Assembly (NCBI GenBank): GCA_003543795.1
Contig: DNBE01000049.1
Coordinates: 1-5,430 of the forward strand
DNA length: 5,430 bases
Direction: 5' to 3'
From: Sutterella sp.
GTDB lineage: Bacteria; Pseudomonadota; Gammaproteobacteria; Burkholderiales; Burkholderiaceae_F
The translations under genes and the position numbers were made by a program. Positions 1-5,430 of the stretch are shown piece after piece. The first letter of the stretch is position 1, and each line of letters begins with the position of its first letter. Below the pieces are notes generated by a model. The model saw nothing but the letters and a program-made list of their open reading frames with translations. It did not search any database and was not told the origin of the DNA.

Positions 1-62
1 AAATCAATCCAAACGCGAAACTTATATCCGACCCCTCCTTTACTTGGTTTCCTACCCTCTTT
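1..62 (+). other. rRNA operon spacer upstream of 5S (probable 23S-5S spacer)
   Basis: This pyrimidine-rich stretch precedes the 5S rRNA. I do not recognise the conserved 3' end of 23S rRNA in it and see no open reading frame or clear hairpin. By analogy with the usual bacterial 16S-23S-5S order it should be transcribed spacer removed during 5S maturation. That is inference, because the 23S gene itself lies outside the window. Confidence 0.5.
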
Positions 63-182
63 AAGCCGGGTGACCATAGCGTGGCGGTCCCACTACTTCC
101 CTTTCCGAACAGATCAGTGAAACGCCTCCGCACCGATGATAGTTGGTTCTTTTTCCAGTGAAAGTAGGCCATCGCCCGGCTT
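63..182 (+). rRNA. rrf: 5S ribosomal RNA
   Basis: This is the 5S rRNA of the large ribosomal subunit. The ends are set by a helix I of 11 pairs: 63-73 (AAGCCGGGTGA) pairs with 172-182 (TCGCCCGGCTT), with one G-U wobble. Between them lie the expected conserved blocks: GGTCCCAC (helix II/III side), CCGAACAG (loop C), AGTGAAACGCC, CCGATGATAGT (loop E side) and GTGAAAGTAGG. The length of about 120 nt is normal. The mature ends could be one or two bases shorter on each side. The wording of the CCGATGATAGT and GTGAAAGTAGG blocks resembles betaproteobacterial 5S. One mild oddity is that the distal arm near 144-157 is short and T-rich: about four pairs (TTGG/CCAG) close a loop containing five T in a row. 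It lies at the end of an rRNA operon and is followed 12 bases later by a strong terminator. Confidence 0.95.
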
Positions 183-194
183 GATCTCTCACCT

Positions 195-226
195 ATACCC
201 TCGCTATATATAGCGAGGGTATTTTT
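195..226 (+). terminator. Rho-independent terminator of the rRNA operon
   Basis: Positions 195-222 form a perfect 28-base palindrome (ATACCCTCGCTA, central TATA, then the complementary arm). In RNA this gives a stem of about 12 pairs with a tetraloop. The last T of the stem starts a run of five T (222-226), continuing into ATAT. The reverse strand has no T run after the same stem, so it should act only in the + direction. It closes the 5S/rRNA transcript and should insulate the TSUP gene downstream from rRNA transcription. Confidence 0.88.
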
Positions 227-294
227 ATATAGAGAAGAATCTCCTTTAGGCTTTCTTTCTGAGCGGCACGTTGTAAAATGAGGCTTCTCAAAAT

Positions 295-1086
295 TTGGAA
301 TTCCGGCACATCGTGGATATTTTCGGCATCGATTTAAATACTTTATTAATTGTCTGCCCTCTGATTTTTGTCGGAGGGTTCGTCGATTCGATTGCCGGAG
401 GCGGGGGCCTTATTACGCTTCCTGCCTATTTAATCGCCGGGCTACCGATTCACTTCGCAATCGGGACGAATAAATTAAGTTCGGCAATGGGGACGTTCGT
501 TGCGACCGTGAAATACGCGCTAAGCGGATACGTACCCTGGCGATTGACTTTTTTCTGCCTCTTTTCTTCCTTCGCGGGCTCTTTTTTGGGGGCTCAAACA
601 GCGCTTTTTATCGACGCGAAGATTTTTACCGTCGCGCTTTTGTTTCTTTTACCGTTGACGCTTCTTTTTGTGACTAAAAGTCGCGTATTTACGAGCCCGG
701 CCGAAGGTCATAAACCGAGTAAAACCGTTTTCCTTTGTATGCTTATTACCTTGGTTCTCGGTTTTTATGAAGGCTGCTACGGACCGGGGACGGGGACGTT
801 TTTGATTATCGCGATGGTCTCGATTGCCAAAATGAACGTGATGCAGGCAAACGGCTTATCGAAGTCACTGAACCTACCGATGAATGTCGGCGCGTTAACA
901 ATCTTTATTTTGAACGGTAAGACCTTGATTTTATTAGGAGCGATTGCGGGTATTTTCGGGATTATCGGCAATTGGCTCGGCGCGACCTATTGCACGCGTA
1001 AAGGGTTTGCCGCGGTCAAACCCGTGATGGTTGTCGTCATCGGGCTATTTTGGTGCCGCGTTTTCTATGACTATTTTTTAAGCTAA
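295..1086 (+). CDS. TSUP (TauE/SafE) family membrane transporter, YfcA-like
   Basis: This is a 263-residue integral inner-membrane protein of the TSUP family (sulfite exporter TauE/SafE, PF01925). Family members move small organic or sulfur-containing anions across the inner membrane, but the substrate here cannot be told. The family's two-fold repeat is visible. Repeat one carries GGFVDSIAGGGGLITLP (residues 27-43) and GTNKL (57-61), both very like E. coli YfcA. Repeat two carries GFYEGCYGPGTGTFLI (156-171) and NGLSKSLNLPMNVG (186-199). Hydrophobic segments fall near 16-33, 42-58, 85-102, 110-127, 143-160, 165-178, 197-225 and 243-260. The start is TTG at 295: an in-frame stop at 274 bounds the N-terminus, and TGAGG (279-283) is a possible ribosome binding site with a longish 11-base gap. 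GTG at 313 is the alternative start. It stands between the rRNA terminator and lptF and has no evident functional link to either. Confidence 0.9.
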   Translation: MEFRHIVDIFGIDLNTLLIVCPLIFVGGFVDSIAGGGGLITLPAYLIAGLPIHFAIGTNKLSSAMGTFVATVKYALSGYVPWRLTFFCLFSSFAGSFLGAQTALFIDAKIFTVALLFLLPLTLLFVTKSRVFTSPAEGHKPSKTVFLCMLITLVLGFYEGCYGPGTGTFLIIAMVSIAKMNVMQANGLSKSLNLPMNVGALTIFILNGKTLILLGAIAGIFGIIGNWLGATYCTRKGFAAVKPVMVVVIGLFWCRVFYDYFLS

Positions 1087-1116
1087 CGGGCTTTCTAAAC
1101 GGGTAACCCTTTGTAA

Positions 1117-1158
1117 GCGCGCCTTTTAAAGGACAGGCTTCATGCCTTAAAATGGCGC
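1117..1158. repeat. Imperfect inverted repeat upstream of lptF
   Basis: The arms GCGC (1117-1120), TTTTAA (1124-1129) and GG (1131-1132) pair with CC (1145-1146), TTAAAA (1147-1152) and GCGC (1155-1158). There are small bulges and the loop is 12 bases (1133-1144). No T run follows on either strand, so it does not look like an intrinsic terminator for the TSUP gene. It could be an operator, an RNA hairpin in a read-through transcript, or chance in a sequence rich in GCGC and AT blocks. Confidence 0.35.
1125..1153 (+). promoter_or_regulatory. Candidate sigma-70 promoter for lptF-lptG
   Basis: TTTAAA (1125-1130, four of six matches to TTGACA) and TAAAAT (1148-1153, five of six matches to TATAAT) are separated by exactly 17 bases. 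Transcription would begin near 1160, about 30 bases before the lptF ATG. Both boxes lie in the arms of the inverted repeat at 1117-1158. This is a consensus match only. The lptFG pair might instead be transcribed from a promoter upstream of the TSUP gene. Confidence 0.3.
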
Positions 1159-1188
1159 ATTAACGCAAGGCGAAGTCTTTTATCTTTT

Positions 1189-2289
1189 ATGATCTTCAAG
1201 CGGTCTTTGATCAACGAGCTCGTGAACACGGCAGGCGCCGTGTTTACCGTCATTTTTTCTATCGTGCTCGCGATCGGTCTCGTTCGTATTCTCGGCATGG
1301 CAGCCGGGGGTCGTATCGATTCGGCCGCGGTGCTCGAGATGGTGGTCTACAAAACGCTCGTTAACCTCGGGCCGATTCTTTCCGCGTCTTTATTCGTGTC
1401 AATCCTCTTAACCCTGATGCGCGCTTGGGTCGATAGCGAGATGTTCGTCTGGTTTACGACAGGCGGTATTAGTCTTTCGCGTTGGATTTCGCCCGTTTTG
1501 ACCTTTAGTTTTCCGATTATCGTTTTGATCGCGATTTTGAGTACGGTTTTGTCGCCTTGGGCGGACGCTCAAAGCGAAAAAAATAAAGATAGTTTCGCGC
1601 AACGAGATGACATCAGTCGCTTAACGCCGGGGCGCTTCATCGAAGGCGAAAAAGGGCGTCAGATGTTTTTTATCGAAGAGCTTGTCCCCGAGACGCAAAA
1701 CGTGCGTAACGTCTTTATTTTCGAGACGCACGGAAAAGCGGAAAAAATCATCGTAGCCGAAACCGGGAACTTGAAAGCTAACGACAAGGGCGATCGCTAC
1801 GTGACGCTACAAAACGGGCGTCAATTCGAGATGAAGCCTTCGAGTAAAGACTATGCCGTAACCGACTTCGGGACTTTTAGTAAGCGCTTAGATATCAAAC
1901 CCGACGCGATTTTAAGTAAGAGCGTCGACTTCTCAATCATGCGAATCGACGAACTCTGGAAGAGTTCGCGAGCGGGCGCGAAAGGCGAACTCTTTTGGCG
2001 CTTATCGTGGCCCTGGACGGCGGTTAATCTCGTCCTTCTTGCCATCCCGCTATCCTTTACCAACCCGAGAAACGGGAAAAAGATTAACCTCATCATCTCA
2101 CTACTCGTTTTCATTCTTTACCTAAACGTTTTAGGGCTCGGGAAAGACGCCGTCGCCCACGGGCAGATTGCTTGGTTTTTAGCGTTTTTATTGGTAAACG
2201 GTATCTTTTCGGTGTTAGCGGCTTTACTGCTACTACGACGCACCGTTTTACAAATGGGCTTAAGAAGCCTGCGGGGGAGCTATGGCTAG
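1189..2289 (+). CDS. lptF: LPS export ABC transporter permease LptF
   Basis: LptF (YjgP/YjgQ family, PF03739) pairs with LptG and an LptB ATPase dimer in the inner membrane. The complex extracts lipopolysaccharide from the outer leaflet and passes it to LptC/LptA and then the LptD/E pore. The 366 residues match the normal family length. Visible architecture: TM1 about 13-36, TM2 57-79, TM3 102-121, a hydrophilic periplasmic beta-jellyroll domain about 125-265, TM4 271-291, TM5 299-317 and TM6 327-349. The cytoplasmic segment SEMFVWFTTGGISLSRWI (83-100) between TM2 and TM3 is the family's coupling region facing LptB. The N-terminus MIFKRSL and the following NTAGAVFT read like other betaproteobacterial LptF proteins and support ATG 1189, although no strong ribosome binding site precedes it (AAGG at 1167-1170 is too distant). 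The gene ends inside the first codons of lptG, so the two are almost surely one operon. LptF rather than LptG is assigned from the N-terminal sequence and gene order. Confidence 0.95.
   Translation: MIFKRSLINELVNTAGAVFTVIFSIVLAIGLVRILGMAAGGRIDSAAVLEMVVYKTLVNLGPILSASLFVSILLTLMRAWVDSEMFVWFTTGGISLSRWISPVLTFSFPIIVLIAILSTVLSPWADAQSEKNKDSFAQRDDISRLTPGRFIEGEKGRQMFFIEELVPETQNVRNVFIFETHGKAEKIIVAETGNLKANDKGDRYVTLQNGRQFEMKPSSKDYAVTDFGTFSKRLDIKPDAILSKSVDFSIMRIDELWKSSRAGAKGELFWRLSWPWTAVNLVLLAIPLSFTNPRNGKKINLIISLLVFILYLNVLGLGKDAVAHGQIAWFLAFLLVNGIFSVLAALLLLRRTVLQMGLRSLRGSYG
2273..2279 (+). promoter_or_regulatory. Ribosome binding site of lptG inside the lptF end
   Basis: The purine-rich GGGGGAG lies within the last codons of lptF, ending two bases before the lptG ATG at 2282. 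The spacing to the GAG end is short, but the G run extends further upstream. It is the best Shine-Dalgarno-like site near this start and fits translational coupling with lptF, whose stop is at 2287-2289. Confidence 0.45.
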
Positions 2290-3418
2290 ACGCAGGTTTT
2301 TGCCCATTATCTGTCGGGCGTTTACAAAAGACATCCTCATGATGACGGGGTTCGTCCTCATCGCGCTTGTCGCCCTTTTCGCGTTTTTTGACGTGATGGG
2401 ACGCATCGGCGGCAGATATTCGATTACGCAGATTTTTGTGATGACGGCATTGGCCATTCCGACACGCGTCTACGAAATCATGCCGATTGCCGTTTTGTTG
2501 GCAAGCGTTTTCGTCATGAGTAAGTGGGCCGCTCGTAACGAATTTACGGTCTTGCGTGTCGGGGGTTTAAGCTCGATGCGTTTAGCGAAATTTCTCATGG
2601 TCCCCGGCCTTATTTTGGTGGCTTTCACGTATCTCTTCGGGGAATTCATTTCGCCCATGAGTGAAGCCCAATATCGCGAATTTCATATCCAAGCGCGCTA
2701 CGGCACTATTCGGCTCAATTCAAACCGAACCGGGACTTGGGTTCGGGAAGTGGACGAACGTCTGGCGGGAAGGACCATTCGTTACATCAACATCAAATCG
2801 ATGAACGAGAAGGGAAGCGCGAACGGTTGGCGTGTTTTTGAATTTTCTTCCGACGGGTCGTTATCGAGAATCATCCGCGCGAAATCAGGTCGTTATGTCG
2901 GCTCTCAAGGCTGGTTATTGCGAGGTGTCGAGGAGTCGCGTTTACCGCGTGTGGCTTTCGATAAAGAGACCTTTAACTCACAACAAGTGCAATTTCGGAA
3001 TGTCCCCAATATGACGTTGGGAAGCAGTATCTCGCCCGAAATCTTTTCTTTGATGCTCATGCGCCCCGAGCGCATGAGTATGAAAGCGCTCTCAAGCTAC
3101 ATTTCGCACTTGAAACAATCGCGCCAGCAATACAAGAGCTACGAAATCGGCTTTTGGAACAAGGTCTTTTATCCGATCGCGATTCTCGTGATGATGGCCC
3201 TATCGATGCCCTTTGCCTACTTAAGTCCTCGAAACGGCTCGATGAGTATCAAAATTTTCGCGGGTCTGATGTTGGGACTCGGCTTTTACACCATCAATAA
3301 TCTCTTTTCTTATATCGGGATGATCAACACCTGGCCCGCGCTTGTCGTCGCGCTCGTGCCGAGCGTGTTCATGCTCGCGATAGCGGTCGCGGCGATGGCC
3401 TTTGTGGAAAGGCGTTAG
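2282..3418 (+). CDS. lptG: LPS export ABC transporter permease LptG
   Basis: LptG is the second membrane subunit of LptB2FG and, with LptF, forms the cavity that takes up LPS. Its 378 residues are close to the usual family length. Segments seen: TM1 about 17-37 (ending FAFFDVMGRIG, the typical position of the FFD-like motif), TM2 62-80, TM3 103-123, a periplasmic jellyroll about 125-265, TM4 292-315 beginning FWNKVFYPIA (the conserved family motif FWxKxxxP), TM5 323-346 and TM6 350-374. The cytoplasmic RNEFTVLRVGGLSS (85-98) is the expected LptB-contacting loop. The ATG at 2282 overlaps lptF by 8 bases, and the protein starts at about the family position, with only a short basic leader (MARRR). 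The stop TAG (3416-3418) overlaps the stop of the convergent uvrA. No intact jellyroll or membrane segment appears lost. Expression should follow lptF by translational coupling. Confidence 0.95.
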   Translation: MARRRFLPIICRAFTKDILMMTGFVLIALVALFAFFDVMGRIGGRYSITQIFVMTALAIPTRVYEIMPIAVLLASVFVMSKWAARNEFTVLRVGGLSSMRLAKFLMVPGLILVAFTYLFGEFISPMSEAQYREFHIQARYGTIRLNSNRTGTWVREVDERLAGRTIRYINIKSMNEKGSANGWRVFEFSSDGSLSRIIRAKSGRYVGSQGWLLRGVEESRLPRVAFDKETFNSQQVQFRNVPNMTLGSSISPEIFSLMLMRPERMSMKALSSYISHLKQSRQQYKSYEIGFWNKVFYPIAILVMMALSMPFAYLSPRNGSMSIKIFAGLMLGLGFYTINNLFSYIGMINTWPALVVALVPSVFMLAIAVAAMAFVERR

Positions 3419-3423
3419 CCTTT
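3408..3423. terminator. Possible weak bidirectional hairpin at the lptG/uvrA junction
   Basis: AAAGGC (3408-3413) and GCCTTT (3418-3423) form a perfect six-pair stem with loop GTTA (3414-3417), centred on the overlapping stop codons of lptG and uvrA. The A3/T3 ends make it symmetrical, so both transcripts would form a hairpin. The T run is only three bases and belongs to the stem, so termination would be weak if it happens at all. It is the only terminator-like structure I noticed at this junction. Confidence 0.3.
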
Positions 3424-5430
3424 AAACCCGTGGTCGGCCGCAAATTGCGCTAGGGCTTTCCCCGTGTGAGTCTTTGATTTCATCACCGTTTTCGCGTCGC
3501 CTTGCGCGACGACGGCGCCGCCTGCGTCTCCGCCTTCGGGTCCGAGATCGATAATCCAATCGGCTTCGGCGATGACGTCAAGATTATGTTCGATGACGAC
3601 AACCGTATTGCCGAGCTCGGTCAAGCGATGCATAACGTCCGTTAAACGCCTGACGTCCGCCATATGTAAACCCACCGTCGGTTCGTCGAGAATGTAAAGC
3701 GTTTTCCCGACCGCGAGTTTCGCGTTATCCGTGACGGCTTTAACGAGTTCGGTCACAAGTTTAATGCGTTGCGCTTCGCCTCCCGACAAGGTCGGGGAAC
3801 TTTGACCTAACGTGAGATACCCTAAACCCACGTCTTGCATTAAAGATAGCGCGCGGTAGATTTTCGGGTGCGTCTCAAAAAACGCCAACGCGCTATCGAC
3901 GTCCATTTCGAGAATTTCGCCGATGGATTTGTCTTTCCATTTAACGTTTAGCGTCTCTTCATTAAAGCGTAACCCTCCGCAAGCTTCGCAAGGCACCGTC
4001 ATATCGGGCAAGAAATGCATTTCGACTGTTTTCGAGCCGCGCCCTTCGCACACAGGACAGCGCCCCGCGCCCGTGTTAAATGAAAACCGAGACGCGTCGA
4101 ACCCTTTTTCCTTGGCATCATTCGTGCCCGCAAAAATCCGTCTGATATCGTCCATAAATCCGATATAGGTCGCGGGACACGACCGTGGCGTTTTCCCGAT
4201 AGGCGTTTGGTCGACTTCAAGCACTCGGCGTAAGACTTCTTCGCCTTTTACCGCTTCGCATAACGGGCCTTGATAAGGTGTTCTTTCTTCAAGCGCCTTC
4301 TTAACGGCGGGAAGCAAAACGCCGGTAGCAAAAGAACTCTTTCCCGAACCCGAAACACCGGTAATGACCGTTAAGCGACCGAGCGGAATTTCAAAGACAC
4401 CGGGCTTCAGGTTATTAAGTTTCGGATTTAAAACCGTAAGTCTCGGCGTACTCGCGTCGACGGCGATCTTCGAAGTAAAAGTATGCGGTGTCGGATTTTT
4501 AAGAAGCTGTCCCGTAATCGACGCCGGGTTTGCCATTAAATCTCGCATCGAGCCCGACCCCACGACTTGCCCGCCCGCGACGCCCGCACCCGGGCCGATG
4601 TCGATTACGAAATCCGCTTCTCGGATGGTATCTTCGTCATGCTCAACGACAATCAGCGAATTGCCTTTATCGGTAAGGCTTCTGAGCGTATCGATTAAAA
4701 GGCGATTATCTCTCGGGTGTAAACCGATGGTCGGTTCATCAAGAATGTAGGCGACGCCCTGGAGGTTACTACCGAGTTGTCCCGCCAATCGAATGCGTTG
4801 CGCTTCGCCGCCCGATAAGCTTGGCGATGAGCGCTCGAGCGTGAGGTAGCCGAGCCCCACCTCAAGTAAGAATTTGAGCCTTGAAACAATTTCCGCGAGC
4901 GCGTCTTGGGCAACGACGGATTCGCGACTTGAAAGACGCACATTGCCGAAAAATTTCGAGAGTTCGGCAATTGTCATCGCGCTTAATTGCGCGATATTTT
5001 TGCCCGCGAATCGCACGGCTAAAGCCGTGGGATTTAACCGCTCTCCGGAACACGCGGGGCAAGGCCGACCTTCAGACCAATCAAGCGTTCGTTCTTCTTC
5101 GATATCGCCTGTAAAGTCGGTATTTAAAATCAATCCCGTTCCCTTACATGTCGGGCACCATCCCATGGAGGAATTAAACGAAAAGAGTCTGGGGTCAAGT
5201 TCCGGGAAGCCTTTGCCGCAACGCGGGCAACTGCGCGTAACGGAAAATAGCGACTCAGTTGTGTCGGCAACGACGCGAACGGTGCCTTTGCCGAGCAAAA
5301 TCGTTTCTTTGATTTTCGCGAGTAACTGTTCTCGATTGCTTTCGGTGACCTCGACTTCGGCTATCGGTAATTCAATCGTGTGGTCATTAAATCGCGATAG
5401 ACGCGGAAACTTCGCCGTGGAGACGGTTTT
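3415..5430 (-). CDS. uvrA: UvrA excinuclease subunit, partial (5' part beyond right edge); probably the giant duplicated form
   Basis: UvrA is the DNA-damage-sensing ATPase of nucleotide excision repair. It loads UvrB on the lesion in the cytoplasm. The window holds the C-terminal 671 codons; the frame is open at base 5430, so the internal TTG at 5298 is not the true start. In protein order: the end of a UvrB-binding domain (SRFNDHTIELP, about 5365-5397); zinc module 1 (CPRC...CPTC, 5146-5229); CPAC (5050-5061); ABC signature LSGGEAQ (4798-4818); Walker B YILDEPTIGLH (4717-4749); H-loop VVEHDED (near 4640); second Walker A GVSGSGKSS (4333-4359); TPRSCPATYIG; zinc module 2 (CPVC...CEAC, 3979-4059); second signature (3769-3789); second Walker B (3664-3696); H-loop VIEHNLD (near 3587). 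The first Walker A lies outside the window. All visible zinc cysteines and ATPase motifs are intact. The insertion domain after zinc module 1 is reduced to about 28 residues. That, and the wording of several motifs, match my recollection of the second half of giant duplicated UvrA proteins better than ordinary UvrA of about 940 residues. Confidence 0.95.
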   Translation of the reverse strand, partial: KTVSTAKFPRLSRFNDHTIELPIAEVEVTESNREQLLAKIKETILLGKGTVRVVADTTESLFSVTRSCPRCGKGFPELDPRLFSFNSSMGWCPTCKGTGLILNTDFTGDIEEERTLDWSEGRPCPACSGERLNPTALAVRFAGKNIAQLSAMTIAELSKFFGNVRLSSRESVVAQDALAEIVSRLKFLLEVGLGYLTLERSSPSLSGGEAQRIRLAGQLGSNLQGVAYILDEPTIGLHPRDNRLLIDTLRSLTDKGNSLIVVEHDEDTIREADFVIDIGPGAGVAGGQVVGSGSMRDLMANPASITGQLLKNPTPHTFTSKIAVDASTPRLTVLNPKLNNLKPGVFEIPLGRLTVITGVSGSGKSSFATGVLLPAVKKALEERTPYQGPLCEAVKGEEVLRRVLEVDQTPIGKTPRSCPATYIGFMDDIRRIFAGTNDAKEKGFDASRFSFNTGAGRCPVCEGRGSKTVEMHFLPDMTVPCEACGGLRFNEETLNVKWKDKSIGEILEMDVDSALAFFETHPKIYRALSLMQDVGLGYLTLGQSSPTLSGGEAQRIKLVTELVKAVTDNAKLAVGKTLYILDEPTVGLHMADVRRLTDVMHRLTELGNTVVVIEHNLDVIAEADWIIDLGPEGGDAGGAVVAQGDAKTVMKSKTHTGKALAQFAADHGFKG

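Noticed and set aside
251..279. Sigma-70 promoter for the TSUP gene with TAAAAT at 274-279
   Set aside because: The hexamer at the right distance upstream (251-256, CTTTCT) does not resemble TTGACA, and the implied start would fall too close to the TTG start codon.
1104..1132. Small palindromes GGGTAACCC and CCTTTTAAAGG after the TSUP stop as an intrinsic terminator
   Set aside because: The stems are four to five pairs with almost no loop, and no T run follows. A real terminator is not supported.
2832..3014. 60-codon open frame on the + strand inside lptG
   Set aside because: It sits out of frame within the LptG periplasmic domain, which is intact, and has no independent support.
4364..4750. 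128-codon open frame on the + strand inside uvrA
   Set aside because: It lies fully antisense to the conserved UvrA ATPase region, has no recognisable domain, and is a shadow of the well-supported minus-strand frame.
3415..5298. Treating uvrA as a complete 627-residue gene starting at TTG 5298
   Set aside because: The frame stays open to 5430 and the upstream translation (SRFNDHTIELP and following) is recognisable UvrA sequence, so the gene is cut by the window edge and the TTG is an internal leucine codon.

Overview
The window looks like ordinary chromosome of a Gram-negative betaproteobacterium, probably Burkholderiales. The evidence is the 5S rRNA, whose conserved blocks (CCGAACAG, GTGAAACG, CCGATGATAGT, GTGAAAGTAGG) read like betaproteobacterial 5S, together with an lptF-lptG pair, which implies an LPS outer membrane. 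Base composition is moderate and visibly less GC-rich than most Burkholderiales, so a Sutterellaceae-like or similar lower-GC lineage is possible; I cannot fix the genus from this sequence.

Layout, left to right: the tail of an rRNA operon (spacer 1-62, 5S rRNA 63-182) closed by a strong intrinsic terminator (195-226). Then, all on the + strand, come a TSUP-family (TauE/SafE, YfcA-like) membrane protein (295-1086), a 102-bp gap with a weak promoter candidate inside an imperfect inverted repeat, and the two LPS-export permease genes lptF (1189-2289) and lptG (2282-3418), which overlap by 8 bp. The rest (3415 to the right edge) is a convergent minus-strand uvrA, cut by the window end. Its stop codon overlaps the lptG stop in the four bases TTAG.

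LptF and LptG together form the transmembrane part of the LptB2FG transporter that extracts LPS from the inner membrane. The TSUP protein and UvrA have no obvious functional link to them. No intergenic stretch exceeds 300 bases: the gaps are 183-294 and 1087-1188.

I see no CRISPR array, mobile element, tRNA or undescribed multi-gene system. The most interesting items are the UvrA, which looks like the C-terminal half of a giant tandem-duplicated UvrA lacking the usual insertion domain, and the stop-on-stop convergent junction with a small symmetrical hairpin centred on it.
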